A DNA stretch of 64,000 nucleotides from Salvia splendens. Its lineage: Eukaryota; Streptophyta; Magnoliopsida; Lamiales; Lamiaceae. The first letter of the stretch is position 1; each line of letters begins with the position of its first letter. The stretch is from NCBI RefSeq assembly GCF_004379255.2, contig NC_056046.1, positions 7,750,001-7,814,000 on the forward strand, in the 5' to 3' direction. The notes below the pieces were generated by a model. That model was given only the letters and a program-made list of their open reading frames with translations, was not told the origin of the DNA and did no database searches. Shown here piece after piece: positions 42,970 to 55,971 of the stretch. Made by a program: the position numbers and the translations under genes.

Positions 42970-44889
42970 TTCAAAATCTCTACCTCAAAACCTCTCCCTC
43001 CCTCTCCCCTTCAACCTCTTCCTCTCTCTCGCTCAGGCCTCAACCACTCCCTCTCCTTCCAATCTAAAGTTCAACCAAAAGATAGCGGATTTTTCACTTG
43101 CAGAGGTATATTATACCTCCTGTTTTCCTTTTTTTTTTTTTTTCTTTTTCTCTCTTTTTTCTTTTTTTTTCTTTTATCACAACCTCTATTAGGGGTTAGA
43201 CGAATTTCTTACAAAGATTCAAACAAGAAATCCCTCGATTTTCAATGACAAACTAAAACAGAGCACCAAAAACTTCACTGAGCCTTTCTTGTAACGAACC
43301 CAAACCTTTTTCAGTTTTTTATCAGCTAAACCTATGAAACCAATCAAAAAAACGCATACCTGCTATTATATACAAAAAAGAATCAAAGAATTCCTAAAAA
43401 AAACTACCCAAAAATAGAAAGAAAGAAAGCGCAATCAAGATTAACCAAACCTAGGTTATCTGGCAATCTCTCACATACCCTACCCAGTCAATTTTTCAAA
43501 TAGAAATACAGATAACGAAAAAAAAACAAGAAAATAAAAAAAATATAAGCGATTAAAAAAATCAGATACAATGAATAAAACAACCTGATCCCTTTCTTCA
43601 AAACCCAAACCCTAATATTTCCGCCGCAAGATATCGAGGGAGATATAGGTATGGAGTCCTTGAATCATTCAAGGGGCTCGAAATCGCCTGCCCTAGGGGC
43701 GATCCGATCAGGAAAGCACGCCGAAATCGGGGGAAGGAACAGTATCTGCAGATCGAAGATTCAACGGCCTGAACGATAAAAGGAAAAAAATTTGAAGACG
43801 AATTGGTGAAGGAAAATATATTTATGTCGGGGGAGGGGCAAAATCGGAAGAAGCGCCCAAAACGGGTGGGAAGCTTTGACACGTGTGCGGAGGGAAAATA
43901 TTTTCCCGGTATTTTCCGGTGAATTAGGATAGCGGATACAAGAAATTGTCCTTCCTATTTTATTGCTTTTTCTCATATATTTTTTTAATTTGTTAGTATA
44001 TTATTAATCCACTTTTTATTTTCACCCATAAAAAATGTACTCTCTTCATCGTAGAAAAATATAGTACTTGTACCAATTTGAAGTAACGCATCCTAGATTT
44101 GGGTTGAATCGACAAAGGATGTCACTAAATAAGTACTAAGTATATTATTATTATAATATTTTATTAATTAAAAATATTTAAAAAGTTGCAATATTATTTA
44201 AGATTTTATGGGCCGTTGTAAGCCCATTTTAAGAAGGAATAATGGGCCTAATGTATCGAGGCCCCACTTTTTTCCGTGTCTTTGAATAAGTAGCGTACAA
44301 TTGGGGATGAGATGTATAGCTTATTTTGTTGTTGAATTCTAGGAATAGATTCCTGACAAAACAATTCCAGACATAGAATGGAGTTTGTGTTTGGTATACA
44401 ATTTTAACAGTAGTTTCAATATCATATAGAATAAGAATATGTATCACATGTGTGTTGTTAGCTAGTTGGGTTGGGTGAAGTAGTCGATGAAATTAGCTGC
44501 TAAATAGGTAGTTCACTAACTTAGTCGAAAAAGATACGATTGTCCATCAAAGTTTAATTGTTATAGAATAAAACCGTCAATACATATAATAATATTATGT
44601 GTGAATAAATTGAAAATTTGTGTGGTATAGACTGAAATTATACATACATAAGTAATATTGATGATCGGATGTATATCAGTATAACATAGAAAACTGTTAT
44701 GGCATATAATGATTTTGTGTGAAAGAAACTAAAATTCTATATATGCGAAAGAAATTGACACCCAAATATCTGATGACTAGTTTCAAAAAATATAACTCCA
44801 TACGAATACGATATAAAATATTACTGTACCAAAATTTTAAATATGAGCACATGTGAATTTCAAAATTTTGAAATATTTTTTTAAGATAG
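42970..44889. other. F-box gene leader/promoter and spacer
   Basis: A long pyrimidine run (about 43110-43180) and an aaaccctaa telo-box (43604-43612) lie upstream of the F-box start. The first exon and a leader intron probably reach about 43880. From 44000 to 44889 the sequence is AT-rich with no recognised feature. Confidence 0.5.
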
Positions 44890-44892
44890 ATC

Positions 44893-47844
44893 CACTACAA
44901 AAAAAATGTTTTGCAAGCACAAAGTGCTTGCAAATAAGCATATATGCTTGCAAATAGTCATTTTACAAACACTTTGCTAGCAAGAAAGGTGCTACCCATT
45001 TGGCTCGTAGCAAGCACATGCTGAAAAATTTGCGAGCACATCGCAAAATGGCTTGCAAAATCTAATGATGGTATTAGTACTTTGCAAGCACTTTTTGGTC
45101 GCAAATTTTCTCAATGTGGTCGCAAAATTCAACTTGGCTAGCATTTCTTTTGTGCTTGCAAATAATTCCATTTTCTGGCTTATTTTTGCAAGCACCGCTG
45201 TGCTCGCTAATTCAGTATTTTTTCAAAATATTTTTCTATTATATTTTTAAAAATTAATATTACGATTTATTTTTTCAAATCATAGTAGCATGAAATAATT
45301 CAATAGAATAACGAAATTAAAATTTTACATAGATACAAAATATTGTTTTACACTTCAATTCAATTAGCTCCCCCACGCTTTAGTTCAAATACTACTAGCT
45401 CCCACAATTTAGTTCAAATCCAAGCTCGTCGCCTGAACAGCTCCAGGACCGGTTTCCTTTTCTTCACCCTCCCAAAAAGCTCGAGAAAGATCGCATTGTA
45501 ATCTGGTTCTCTTCTCCTTTAGCATGCAACTCTTCAGCCCTTGCCAAAACTTTTTCCTTCAAACAAACAAACAAAGGTCCAATAGCAAATAATTAACAAG
45601 AGATAATAAGCTAACATATTTTATAATGTCAATAAAAATCATTGAAAAATCCATAGCTTAATAAAACAGTAAACTATATCTCCCACTTGAACTACTTGAA
45701 CTACTTAGAAGAGGTTCAGGTTCATGAATATACAGAAACATATTGCTCAATAAAGTTTATATAAGTCCTTTCATGTGCAGTCCTCTAACAATAAGTGTGT
45801 TGTCATTTCTACATGCAATGAAGGACTTCATAAACTAAAATTCACCGGTAATTCTTGCTTACTAACCAAAAGAGAATCCACCCTTAGTAACAATATAAGT
45901 TGCACCCCACTGAATCCTAAGTTGCAAATCCAAAAAGAGGGATCATGCGGCTAATCGAACAAATCAAGGCCATTTTAGCGCAGGGTGATGCTAATTTCAA
46001 CAAAGATTATAGGAGAAATTTCATGGCATTCAATACAAATGACAAAATAGATCTTATGAACTAATAGTATATTATACCAATTCACCTAAACTGAAAATGT
46101 AAAGAAGTAAAACTCCAGCAGGTAGATTTCTATAAGTCCAGCTACTCTTAACAAAAAAATCATCTAGAAACAAAGAGGGTGAGGGTCTGAAGTTGCATGT
46201 CATTTATCAACTGTTTCAACAGACATCAAATTCAGAATTTCAAAGACTAGACTTTTTCTTTCTACACGACAATCTCAAATTCTCAATCATATGCAAAATA
46301 GGTAGTCGAATAAATGGAATATAGAAGCATGCTGATTTGAATTACCTCATAAACTCACTTAGGTAACTGAAGCTGAAAGGACAGCATGCTGAGCCTGAGA
46401 GCGAGGCAGTCTGAGAGCTAGATGATTATACACAAAACGATCAATCAGATATAGTGATCCATTTTATCAGCTATCAAAAGCTTGTTGCATATAGCATCTT
46501 AGATAGCAGTTCCACCACATGAGAAGAGAGGTCCAAAATAACGAAGTTAATAACATATCATCACTTTCATTTATAAACACATCACAAAGCTTCCACCACA
46601 ATGCAAAAACATACATCAGTCAGTGAAAGTAGCAAACAATTTGACATCAAAATATCAAATATTAATCATCTAATAAATCACACTAATCAAAATTTTAAGA
46701 TCCACAGATTCCAATTAAAGTAACACGAGCAGATTTGTAGAAGAAGTTGACTTGATGAGCAAATATAATTAAGGATTCTTGGTGTTGTTGAGTTGAAGCA
46801 GAGAAGAGAACGGCGAGCTCAAGCCAACGACAGCTGCAGCGTTATCTGATGAGCTCAAGTCGAAATAAAATTAGTGAGCGCATTCACAATTTGCACATGT
46901 TGTTTATGGATTCCTCAAATTTATAGGATCAGTAACTCAACTCTAGTTTCATAAACACATTCCTTGCTAGCCAAATCAGATCAAGCATTTTCCCACAAAC
47001 ATACACTGTAATGTTAGAAGTGCCATAAACACTATTCACATTTACTATATGGAGAAATGTGGGAAGAGATGGAGTTTGGAGTAACTGTGATATGCCTATT
47101 TTTCTACTTTTTTCATTTTGGAAGTATTCATTACATACTAATTCTGCCATCGGTCTTTTTGTTTTCTGCTTTCCTTCTTTGTTACTCCATAATATTCACT
47201 ACTGCAAAAATCTGAACTTCAAAATACATCAAATTGGATTCCACATGCTCAATCAAAATGCAATTTTCTTAAACAATTTGACCACAAATCAAACCTAACT
47301 AGCACCAGCATTTCATATGATTTTTAATTTCCAATTTCCCTAATTTATTCAGCAATCCCACGGTGCAACCAATAACAGCTAAATTCCACTACAAGTCAAT
47401 CAAAATGCAATTAATAGGAGCTTCAACTACAGAATGCATAGCTTCGCGATTTCAACGGATTCAGTCGTGTGTAAAACTAGATGAACTCATACCAGCGAGT
47501 TCTACAAATAGAGCGTTAATTGAAATCAAATGACACCAAAAAAGGGGGAAACCAGAGTAATCATTTGGCAGAGGAAAAAACTCAATTAAAAAGCATACAC
47601 AACGAATTGATTAATCTATTCTAATCATGAGTCGCAATTATGAATCGATACGAACAAAAACTGAAGTGAGACAATTTAAACAGCGCAACCATCTAACAAT
47701 TTGCAGTGAGGGGTCAGTAAAGAAGCTAAACACGGTACTGTGACAAAATAGCACCTACAAATGAGCGTCTTCTTCTTGCTGCTGTTGAATTTGTGGTCAG
47801 GAGCGGATTGTTGAAGAGCAAGGATTCAGTGGCGCAGCAAGGGG

Positions 47845-47879
<35 letters not shown>

Positions 47880-48373
47880 TAGGCGGAAATTTTGAGAAGT
47901 GAGAATTAGGCGGTGAGTATAATTTAGGATTTAGGCGAGAGAGAGGATACTTCACCTCTTGCCAAAACGTACAAGTTGGAGATTATTTCTCTGAAATGGT
48001 GTTCACAATACAAGTGCGGATATAAGAGTTAAATTTGCAAGCACAATTTTGCTTGCAAAACAAGAAAAGAGATAAATTTTGCAGGAACCATAAAATGTGC
48101 TTGCAAAATCAGCAAGCAATATAGCAAGCACAAACATTGCAAAATCAGCAAGCAATATAGCAAGCACAAACACATAGACACATGTACTCGCAATCTGTCC
48201 ATACAAAAAGGAAGCTCGGCCAAAACATACGTTTGCAAGCACTGCTTGCTCACCAACTTCTTGCAAACTATTTGCAACCAAATATTTAGCATTTTGCTTG
48301 CAATATTGCTAGAAAATCTGTCGGAGTCGTGCTCCCAAATTTGTGCTTGTAAACATGCATCTTTTTTTTAGTG
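44893..48373. mobile_element. Non-autonomous CACTA (En/Spm-type) transposon, about 3.5 kb
   Basis: The element begins CACTACAAAAAAAATG and ends with the inverse (catctttttttttagtg-like), the hallmark CACTA terminus. Both ends carry dense subterminal copies of gcttgcaaa / tttgcaagc in both orientations (about 44910-45200 and 48030-48350), the expected transposase-binding array. The interior (45.3-47.9 kb) has no transposase frame; it includes an AG microsatellite (about 47849-47876). An exact 36-bp tandem repeat lies at 48101-48172 in the right array. Flanking triplets (atc left, taa right) do not match, so the target duplication is lost or the boundary is off by a few bases. Confidence 0.8.
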
Positions 48374-48625
48374 TAATCATTTTTTATTTTAACCTCATAT
48401 TTAACTACATACTGATATGTAGAAGAATAAGTCTACATTATCAATTTTCTAACTGAATGATCTAGATTGGTCCTTAGTTCTTTAAAAGTGGATTTTAGGG
48501 GATCACGACTCATAGTGATCAAAACTGTAAATGCATAACAGTATCAAATTTAAACTACAAGAATTGTTAATAAAATTTTGGTATGGGTATATTAAACAAT
48601 CAAATATTTGGTTGATTATATAATA

Positions 48626-48806
48626 CTTCCTACATCCCACCTTATGAGTCACTTTAACTTTTCTGCACTCGTTTTATAAAAATAATAATAAATATTTAAA
48701 GTTGAGAAATGGTAAAATAAAAAAGAGAATAATATAGATATTATTATCATTTTTATAAAAACGGGTGCAGAAAAGTTAAAGTGACTACTACGTGAGACGG
48801 ATGGAG
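48626..48806. mobile_element. Stowaway-type MITE, about 181 bp
   Basis: The left end cttcctacatcccaccttat and the right end gtgagacggatggag are inverted. The inner arms agtcactttaacttttctgc and its complement are nearly perfect. TA flanks both sides (48624-48625, 48807-48808). Confidence 0.75.
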
Positions 48807-48859
48807 TACTTATTATTATAGTAAATCATATAATGATGGGGGAGCATTAGGGCACATCC

Positions 48860-49748
48860 TTAATTAGAGTGCTAACGTACATCTAATCATGTGCTGCCAT
48901 GTGGCACGAAAAATGCAATATTGTATACAGAAAAATGCAATATATATTTGTCAAGCTGTATATGCATTTCCGTAGATTACATTTTAGTTATAGGCAAATT
49001 GCATTTTATATTATTGAGTTTTGCATGTTAACATAAATTGTTTACAATGCAAAATAAATTATATATAAATGCAATCTGTCTATATATAAAATGCAAATAA
49101 ACAGCCTATATCTAAAATGCAAAACTATACAATAAAAAATGCAATCGGCTGAAATACATCTATAGCTTCTACAAATGTATATTGCATTTTTCCGTATACA
49201 ATATTGAATTTTTCGTACCACGTGGCAGCACATGATTGGATGTACATTAGTACTTTAAAATTAGTTAGCATATTAGTATATCAGTAGGAATATATCATTA
49301 TAGGGATATACTAATATGCTAACTAATTTTAAAGTGATAACGTACATCTAATCTCGTGCGGCCACGTGACACGAAATATGCAATATTGTAAACACTAAAA
49401 TGCAATATACATTTGTAAAAGTGATAGATGAATTTCGGCAGATTGCATTTTAGTTATAGGCAGATTGCATTTTTTATTGTTGAGTTTTGCATTTTAGATA
49501 TAGACTGTTTAATTTGCATTTTATATATAGACAGATTGCATTTATATATTGTTTATTTTGCACTGTAGACAATTCATGTTAAAATGCAAAACTCAACAAT
49601 ATAAAATGCAATTTGCTTATAATTAAAATGCAGTAAGCGGAAATGCATATACAACTTCACAAATTTATTGTATTTTATTGTTTATAATATTGCATTTTTC
49701 GTGCCACGTGACAGCACGAGATTGGATGTACGGTAGCACTCTAATTAA
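48860..49748. mobile_element. Compound palindromic element (two inverted-repeat units)
   Basis: The outer ends ttaattagagtgctaacgta and its near-complement at 49720-49748 are inverted. Each half (48860-49283 and 49306-49748) is itself palindromic, with arms containing atgtgctgccatgtggcacg-like and atgcaatattgtata-like motifs. At the centre, 49253-49283 and 49306-49336 are perfect 31-bp inverted repeats around a 22-bp spacer. No coding frame exists. Superfamily is not clear. Confidence 0.6.
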
Positions 49749-50179
49749 TGATTTATTCATTATTAAAAAATGAAAAAAATATGTGATATTTGATAACAGG
49801 AAAAATTGAGTAAGAACTTTTAATAGTCAATACAAATTATAATTGTGCTGATAAATAAAAATTATAATATCAATTAACTTTTTTTGTTGGTGCTCGTCTC
49901 CTTATTGGTGTTCTAATTCTTGTTAGTGCAATGCAGCTGTTTGTGGAACAAGTCTCACCATTGAAGGGATATTGAATAAAGTATATGGGCCCATTACTCT
50001 CTAATTAATAGTATAATAATGTATGAATGGACCCATAACTCTAATAAAAATTTATAATTGCATTCACTTTATAAGGATTTGTCAAGCTGTTTTAATTATT
50101 TGGGTGATATAAATTTGGGATTTAATAGGTAGTACAATCGATTTACTATGCTTGTAACCAACTAAGATATATCCGGCAT

Positions 50180-50485
50180 AATTTCATAACCGATCCATTT
50201 CTTTTTCATAAACTCGACATATGTAGGCATCTGGTATAGAGCTTCTATTCAGGAAATATTAATATGCAATTTTTTTTTAAAATCCAAAAACTTGGAGAAT
50301 CGTGCATCAATTTTCTTATTCGGCAATAAGGCATATGGAAAGGAACCTTTACCACATATGAGATGAAATAGAAGTGTTTTACCAATTAAACTGTGCTTTA
50401 TCATTTGTGAATCAATTTTCTTAGCAATATGATCAATGATATAGACTTCATCATCTGTATATTGTTTAGACCAGATGGAGTGTTA
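50180..50485 (-). pseudogene. Probable Ty3/gypsy polyprotein fragment
   Basis: On the minus strand an open stretch reads ...LLPNKKIDARFSKFLDFKKK, then LHINIS, a stop, EALYQMPTYVEFMKK. That order resembles the gag-protease junction of Athila/Tat-type gypsy elements (FxKFL, lhINIPxxEAL, QMPsYvkFmK). The part before it (QYTDDEVYIIDHIAKKID) is not clearly recognised. No LTRs or other domains are found nearby. Confidence 0.45.
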
Positions 50486-51895
50486 ATTAACTAAAGTAAT
50501 TTGCTAAAAATATACTTAAAATAAGGAAAAATTATCATTTAAATAATTAATTTTGGTTGATTTTTGTTCAATTTTATAACTTTCAAAAGTAGTAACTAAT
50601 TAATCCTACCTTTCTCAATTATCTCATATTATTAAAAATTCTAATTAAATTTGTTATGACTTTGTACCTTTCACAATTATCTCATATAATTAAAAAATTT
50701 AACGAAATTTGTTATTACTTTGTACCTCTTAGCATTATACCTTCACCACATGCACGATAGTAATTTCATTTTTTTGTCAATACAAATTACTCGTCAACGT
50801 TAATGATATAGTTGCATAACAACTTTGTTATATATAAATAATTAAATTGAAAAAGAAAGCGTGTTAGACTGCTAGGCAAGTAGATTTCCAATATTAATAT
50901 ATAATTTGCGGTTGATTGGAGAAGAATTAAAAGTTTAAAACTATACCAATTTTTTGACTTTAAGAAAGATTAAACAAAATATTTGTATTCTTGAAATGGT
51001 CAAAGGTCAACTATACTACTTTTTTTTTACATTAAAAAAAGAAATTTTGGTGCAATGATTCGATCGAATTTGGACTTGAGATATTCAAAATCGTTATAAT
51101 TCAATCCATTGGCATAACACAGCCCCAAACAAATACTGAAATATAGTTAGATTTTGGATAAGAAAAATAGATCTCACGACATAGATAACCATCATGCAAC
51201 TTCAATTAATTAGAAATTAATGGCTTTGTGGAGGAGTTGGATTGAAGAGTTGGTAAAGCTAATTTCGTCAAAATTAATTAATATTTCGTGGTTTGAAAAA
51301 TCGACATGCTAGTTATAGATAGGATTATATAATATATAATTAAAAATTGTCAACCAATGGTTGTTTTCATGGCATAATCATACTTGCGACTAATTTGCCA
51401 TAAAAAAACAAGATAAACGTATGGCCGTATGGGATAATTAATGGCATGGTGTTATATTAGATGAATAGTCAAATAGAAAATATGATAGTAGTATAATGTA
51501 AAAAATGAGATAAACACAAACTGATGTGGGCGTAAAAACAATTCGAAACCTAAAACACGCTATAAGTACAGTAGATTGTTCTGAAACTAATTTTAAAAAA
51601 AAATGGATTGAAGGAGTTATTTTTGTTGTTCTAGTTTTAACATGCATCATTTCTAAAGATAAAAGGGCATATCGTCTCGAAAGTAGCAGCAACGCAAATC
51701 GAGTTTTGGCAAACTAGCTAAATAGGATGCGAGAGCTTGAGCTCGACGTGACTAGTCAGAGCCCCCGGCGAGGCACACCCCGTTGTAGAGCCACGCAGTA
51801 CTGTGATTTCTTGAATTTTTCTAAGAAAGGATTACAAACAGTTTTCCATTTATTTTTGTGATGCTTTGACCCCCCATTCTATTGGATGTAATTTC

Positions 51896-52142
51896 TGTTG
51901 AGAAAAGGGGAAGTATCAATAAGCATTAAAGAAGAATAGAGTTCCAAGAAGCATTGAAGATGTGCATGTATTGTTCCAATAGTAGTGTAGTTCCATGAAT
52001 ATACATTTATTGTAGGATCTCAAAAGTCACCAACATCCCTATAAATATATGGGTGTTGAGTACCATTTCATCATTCAATCAAAATACAATAATCTTCTCC
52101 CATTGCTTTCTTTTCTAAATATGTTGTCTATACCATTTAACA
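51896..52142 (+). repeat. Copia 5' LTR
   Basis: 247 bp with a TATA-like tataaata at 52040-52047, the probable start region of the element transcript. Directly followed by the tRNA primer-binding site. Confidence 0.92.
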
Positions 52143-52261
52143 TGGTATCAGAGCGGGTTTGGACTCAGATAAGGTATCATCATCGTCCTTGATACCTTTC
52201 TCGGCCCCTTCCCGTTTTTTTGTTTTTCCTTTTTCCGCTGTACCTATAACCATAAGCCAAA

Positions 52262-54565
52262 ATGTCAAATGACAACTATATAGTAACCGAAACCTCAGAT
52301 TCATCTATGGCAGATGAATTTGCCCGGCAATTTGCCAACTTTATGCGCAATAGTTTTGCGATGAACCAACCAAATCCACCAGAAACAGCTGCCATGCCAT
52401 TCAGAATTGACACGCAGCCCCTCCACATTGGTGGGAATAAGTTGAATGGAGAAAATTACGCCCTTTGGTCCGTATTGATGAAGACGGCAATAAGCGGTCG
52501 GGGAATGGTATCTCACGTCACCGGAGTGCCTCATTCCCCACCGCGAACCGATCCAGCCTTCATACAATGGGAACAAGCCGATCACTGTGTGATCACTTGG
52601 TTAGTACAAAACATTGAGCCTCGACTGGTCAGTCGAGTTTCACAACATCCGACGGCAAAGCATATATGGGATGCGTTGGCCGTCACATATGGGAGCGGAA
52701 GAGATAAAATCCAGGTGTATGATCTTCAGTTCAAAGCAACCACACTGAGACAAGGAAGCAGTTCATTAGAAGAAATATGGAGCCGGTTGGGAGAGATCTG
52801 GATTTCAATCGACCAAAAACAGACGAACCCAATGAAATGTCCAGAGGATATGGAGATTCATAACAAATTCATACAAGATCAGAGAGTATGTCAGTTTCTC
52901 TATGCAATTGATAGCAAATATGAAACAACTAAGAGGGAGATACTGAAAATGGACCCGCTTCCCTCCGTCGACTATGCGTACAACCTGATTCAGCAGGAGG
53001 AGACACGACTCCGAGTGTTACAACAGGCAAACACCGGCGGAGCAGCTGCCATGGATGGAATTGGAACTGGCCTCGCCATCCGAGGGTGGCAGAACCCTAC
53101 CGGCGGCTCTCGGGGTGGCGGTCGCGGCAGCAACGGTGGTGGTCGCGGCAGCAACAGTGGTGGTCGCGGCAGTGGCAATGATAGAAATCGGCGAAGTGAT
53201 GAAGAAGACAAGTCAAAATTGGTGTGTTCCTACTGCAAACGGAAAAGACACACAAAAGATTCATGCTTTGAACTAGTTGGATATCCAGATTGGTGGGAAG
53301 AGAAGCACGGCAAGCCGCCGCAACCGCAAACACCCTGGAACCGTGGCGGGCACGCCGCCGCAGCAGTTGGAGGCGACGGAGGCAACGCCGTGCAGGGGGT
53401 CGTGCAAACCGCCGGTGCTGTCCAGCCAGGAGGAAGGACCAGAAATGAAGCTGCTCAGCCGGCGAACACAACCGGGGCAGCAAACTTCGTTGCCAGCGGA
53501 AGTGGGAGTGTAATTCACGATTGGAGTGAAGAATTGATGAGGGGAGAGGCGGCGCCTGATTCAGGTAGATTAGGGTTAGGGGGCTCTTTTATTGGAAGCC
53601 CCCAAATCTTTGGGAAATTGCAGGTTTTACCCCACCAAAATTCTCAGTCACAATTAGCCCCCAAATCTCCTGAAAATTCCATAATTTCCCAAACCACTTG
53701 CCAAAATCGATTTCAGCCTCTCGAGAAGCTTGGAGTTGTGTGTGCAGTATCTAATGGCCATGAGAAAAATGATAAATGGATTTTTGACTGTGGGGCAACC
53801 GATACCATAACATATGATGCCTCTGACCTTACCAACCTTCAGAAACCTCTAAAATCTCATATCCAAACTGCCAATGGGGAATTTACGGTGGTTGAGGGGG
53901 CTGGAACCGTTAACATTTCCCCAACTTTGCAGTTATCAAATTGTCTATATATTCCTTCGATGTCTCATAAGTTATTATCCATTAGTCATGTCACAAAGGA
54001 ATTGAATTGTACGTTACTAATGCAGCCACAATTTTATCTGTTGCAGGATATCCGAACCGGAGAGATAATTGGACGTGGCACTGAACGTGATGGGCTTTAC
54101 TATGTGGATGAGATAGCTCAAAAAGGGACTGCCATGTTAACTCACGGATCAGCTGACCGGAAAGCTTGGCTTTGGCATCGGCGCTTGGGTCATCCATCTA
54201 TCGGTTACTTAAAATTGTTATTTCCTAGTATTATTCCTAAGCATGACATGTACTGTGAAACTTGTCTTTTATCCAAAAGTCATCGGAACTCTTACCCATT
54301 AAGTAATACTCGTGTTGAAACCCCATTTGCCTTAGTACACTCTGATGTTTGGGGGCCCGCACCAGTTATTGGGGGGCAAGGTTTTCGATATTTCTTAGTT
54401 TTTGTGGATGATTGCACTCGCATGACCTGGATATATTTCATGAAACAAAAATCTGAAGTTTTGTCACACTTTACCCATTTCTATAACCTTATCCAAACTC
54501 AGTTTCACAAAACCATTCAGGTACTTCGGTCAGATAATGGGGGGAGTTCGTTAATTCTACCATGA
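52262..54565 (+). pseudogene. Copia gag-protease-integrase N-terminal part
   Basis: The ATG-initiated 767-codon frame holds the gag (retrotran_gag, about residues 50-260) and Gly/Arg-rich linker repeats. The CCHC zinc knuckle is CSYCKRKRHTKDSC. The protease motif is WIFDCGATDT; Cys follows the catalytic Asp instead of the usual Ser, a variant I believe occurs in plant Copia lineages. The integrase has its HHCC zinc site (HRRLGHPS ... CETC), the first catalytic Asp in LVHSDVW and the second in RSDNGG. It ends prematurely just after RSDNGG because a six-G run at about 54539-54544 appears one base short. The product therefore lacks the third integrase acidic residue. Confidence 0.9.
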
Positions 54566-55971
54566 AACAACTCTTCCAAAACAAAGGTCTTATACACCAA
54601 ACCACATGTGCTCATACTCCCGAACAAAACGGTGTGGCTGAAAGGAAAAATCGATCTCTCCTCGAAATGACTCGTTCTATGCTTATAGAGTCAAAAGCCC
54701 CGAAACACTTCTGGCCAGAAGCCATTGCCACCTCAGCCTATCTCTTAAACCGATTGCCCACAAGTATTCTCAAACATAAAACTCCTCTACAAGTCTTGTC
54801 CACCTTCACAAAAATTCCTCCGCCCTTGACTCTTGAACCTCGCGTCTTCGGATGCTCCGTTTTTGTCCACATTCCTAAACATGAAAGAACTAAACTATCC
54901 CCTTGCGCTATCAAATGCGTTTTTGTAGGATATGGGGTAAATCAAAAGGGGTATAGGTGTTTCGATCCAAAGTCCAACCGGATGTTTGTTACAATGAACT
55001 GCAACTTTCTTGAAACTGAGTACTTCTTTACCCATCTTAGCGGTCAGGGGGAGAGTAATGTTAGGGATAACAATGATACGGACCCGCTAAGTTGGATCTC
55101 AATGCCACTGCCAACGCCAAGCAATCCTGATGCGGATCTATCAGAGAAAACAGTAAGCAATTCCGCTGAGCAAGTCTCTGATGTGGTAGAGTCCATCGTA
55201 GAAAGTGGCATCGCCTCAAATATTTCTCCGTTAAGGTTATCCAATGTAAGTAATCCTGTGGATACAGATAATTGTTTGGCTAACACTGTAAGTGCAGAAG
55301 AAAATTCAATTGAGGCCGAAGAAAGGGAAATTGAGGAAGTCGAGGTCGAAGGAGTTGACCCTGACACTGGGAGGTACATACTTCCACCAAGGTCAAACAG
55401 AGGAGTTCCACCCAAAAGGTATACGCCAGAGAGGATTGACAAGAAAAAGCGGTACTCTGTTGTGAACCTAGCCAAAGGCCATTTATCAGAGATGGCTCGG
55501 GCTTTCGAGAATGCACTATATGAGGAAGAAGAAATACCACAGACATGGGAAGAAGCTATGAAATTCAAGCATTGGAGGGAAGCAATGAAGAAAGAGATTG
55601 ATGCACTGATTCGAAACCACACATGGGAGAAATGTGCTCTACCAGAAGGGAAACGACCAGTGGGTTGTCGATGGGTCTTCACTATCAAAAGAAGACCTGA
55701 TGGCTCGATAGAAAGGTACAAGGCACGACTTGTCGCAAAAGGCTATACTCAGACATATGGAGTTGACTATTCTGAGACCTTCTCTCCAGTAGCTAAGATG
55801 AACACAATTCGGGTGTTGTTATCCATTGCTGCTAATAGGGACTGGCCATTACACCAGTTTGATGTGACGAATGCCTTCCTACATGGAGAGTTGAAGAAGG
55901 AAGAAGAAGTTTACATGGAGACACCCCAGGTTTTGCAACAGATTTTAAAGCAGGTGAAGGGTGCCGATTGA
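54562..55971 (+). pseudogene. Copia integrase C-terminal part and RT N-terminal part
   Basis: This frame continues the polyprotein: integrase Glu in HTPEQNGVAERKNR, the GKGY-like region, an acidic linker, then reverse transcriptase from about PQTWEEAMKFKHW to the first catalytic Asp in QFDVTNAFLHG. It stops after VYMETPQ when a four-C run (about 55924-55927) appears one base short. The ATG at the start is an internal Met, so it has no start of its own. Confidence 0.9.

Larger units (their letters stand above)
48374..51890. other. Transposon-rich, gene-free spacer
   Basis: Besides the MITE, compound palindrome and gypsy-like scrap listed separately, the sequence is AT-rich. A slightly GC-richer patch at 51735-51800, just left of the Copia insertion, shows no reading frame of note. 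Confidence 0.55.

Noticed and set aside
43110..43180. Long T-rich run considered as a terminator
   Set aside because: It lies in the promoter/leader region of a polymerase II gene; pyrimidine tracts there are common and no polymerase III gene precedes it.
45053..45250. 65-residue plus-strand frame with a hydrophobic stretch
   Set aside because: Product of the repeated ttgcaagc motifs at the CACTA left end.
48101..48172. Two 36-bp direct repeats considered as a CRISPR-like array
   Set aside because: Plant nuclear context, no spacers, and the repeat is made of CACTA subterminal motifs.
48003..48292. Repetitive minus-strand frames reading LAILLADFA-like units
   Set aside because: They are translations of the CACTA subterminal repeats and the 36-bp tandem repeat, not protein genes.
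53097..53518. Arg/Pro-rich antisense frames in the Copia gag region
   Set aside because: Antisense shadows of the Gly/Arg-rich gag linker.
54535..54560. Programmed -1 ribosomal frameshift at a G-run in the Copia element
   Set aside because: Copia elements use one continuous gag-pol frame, and this break and the second at 55924 fall inside integrase and RT. Simple base loss or misassembly is more likely.
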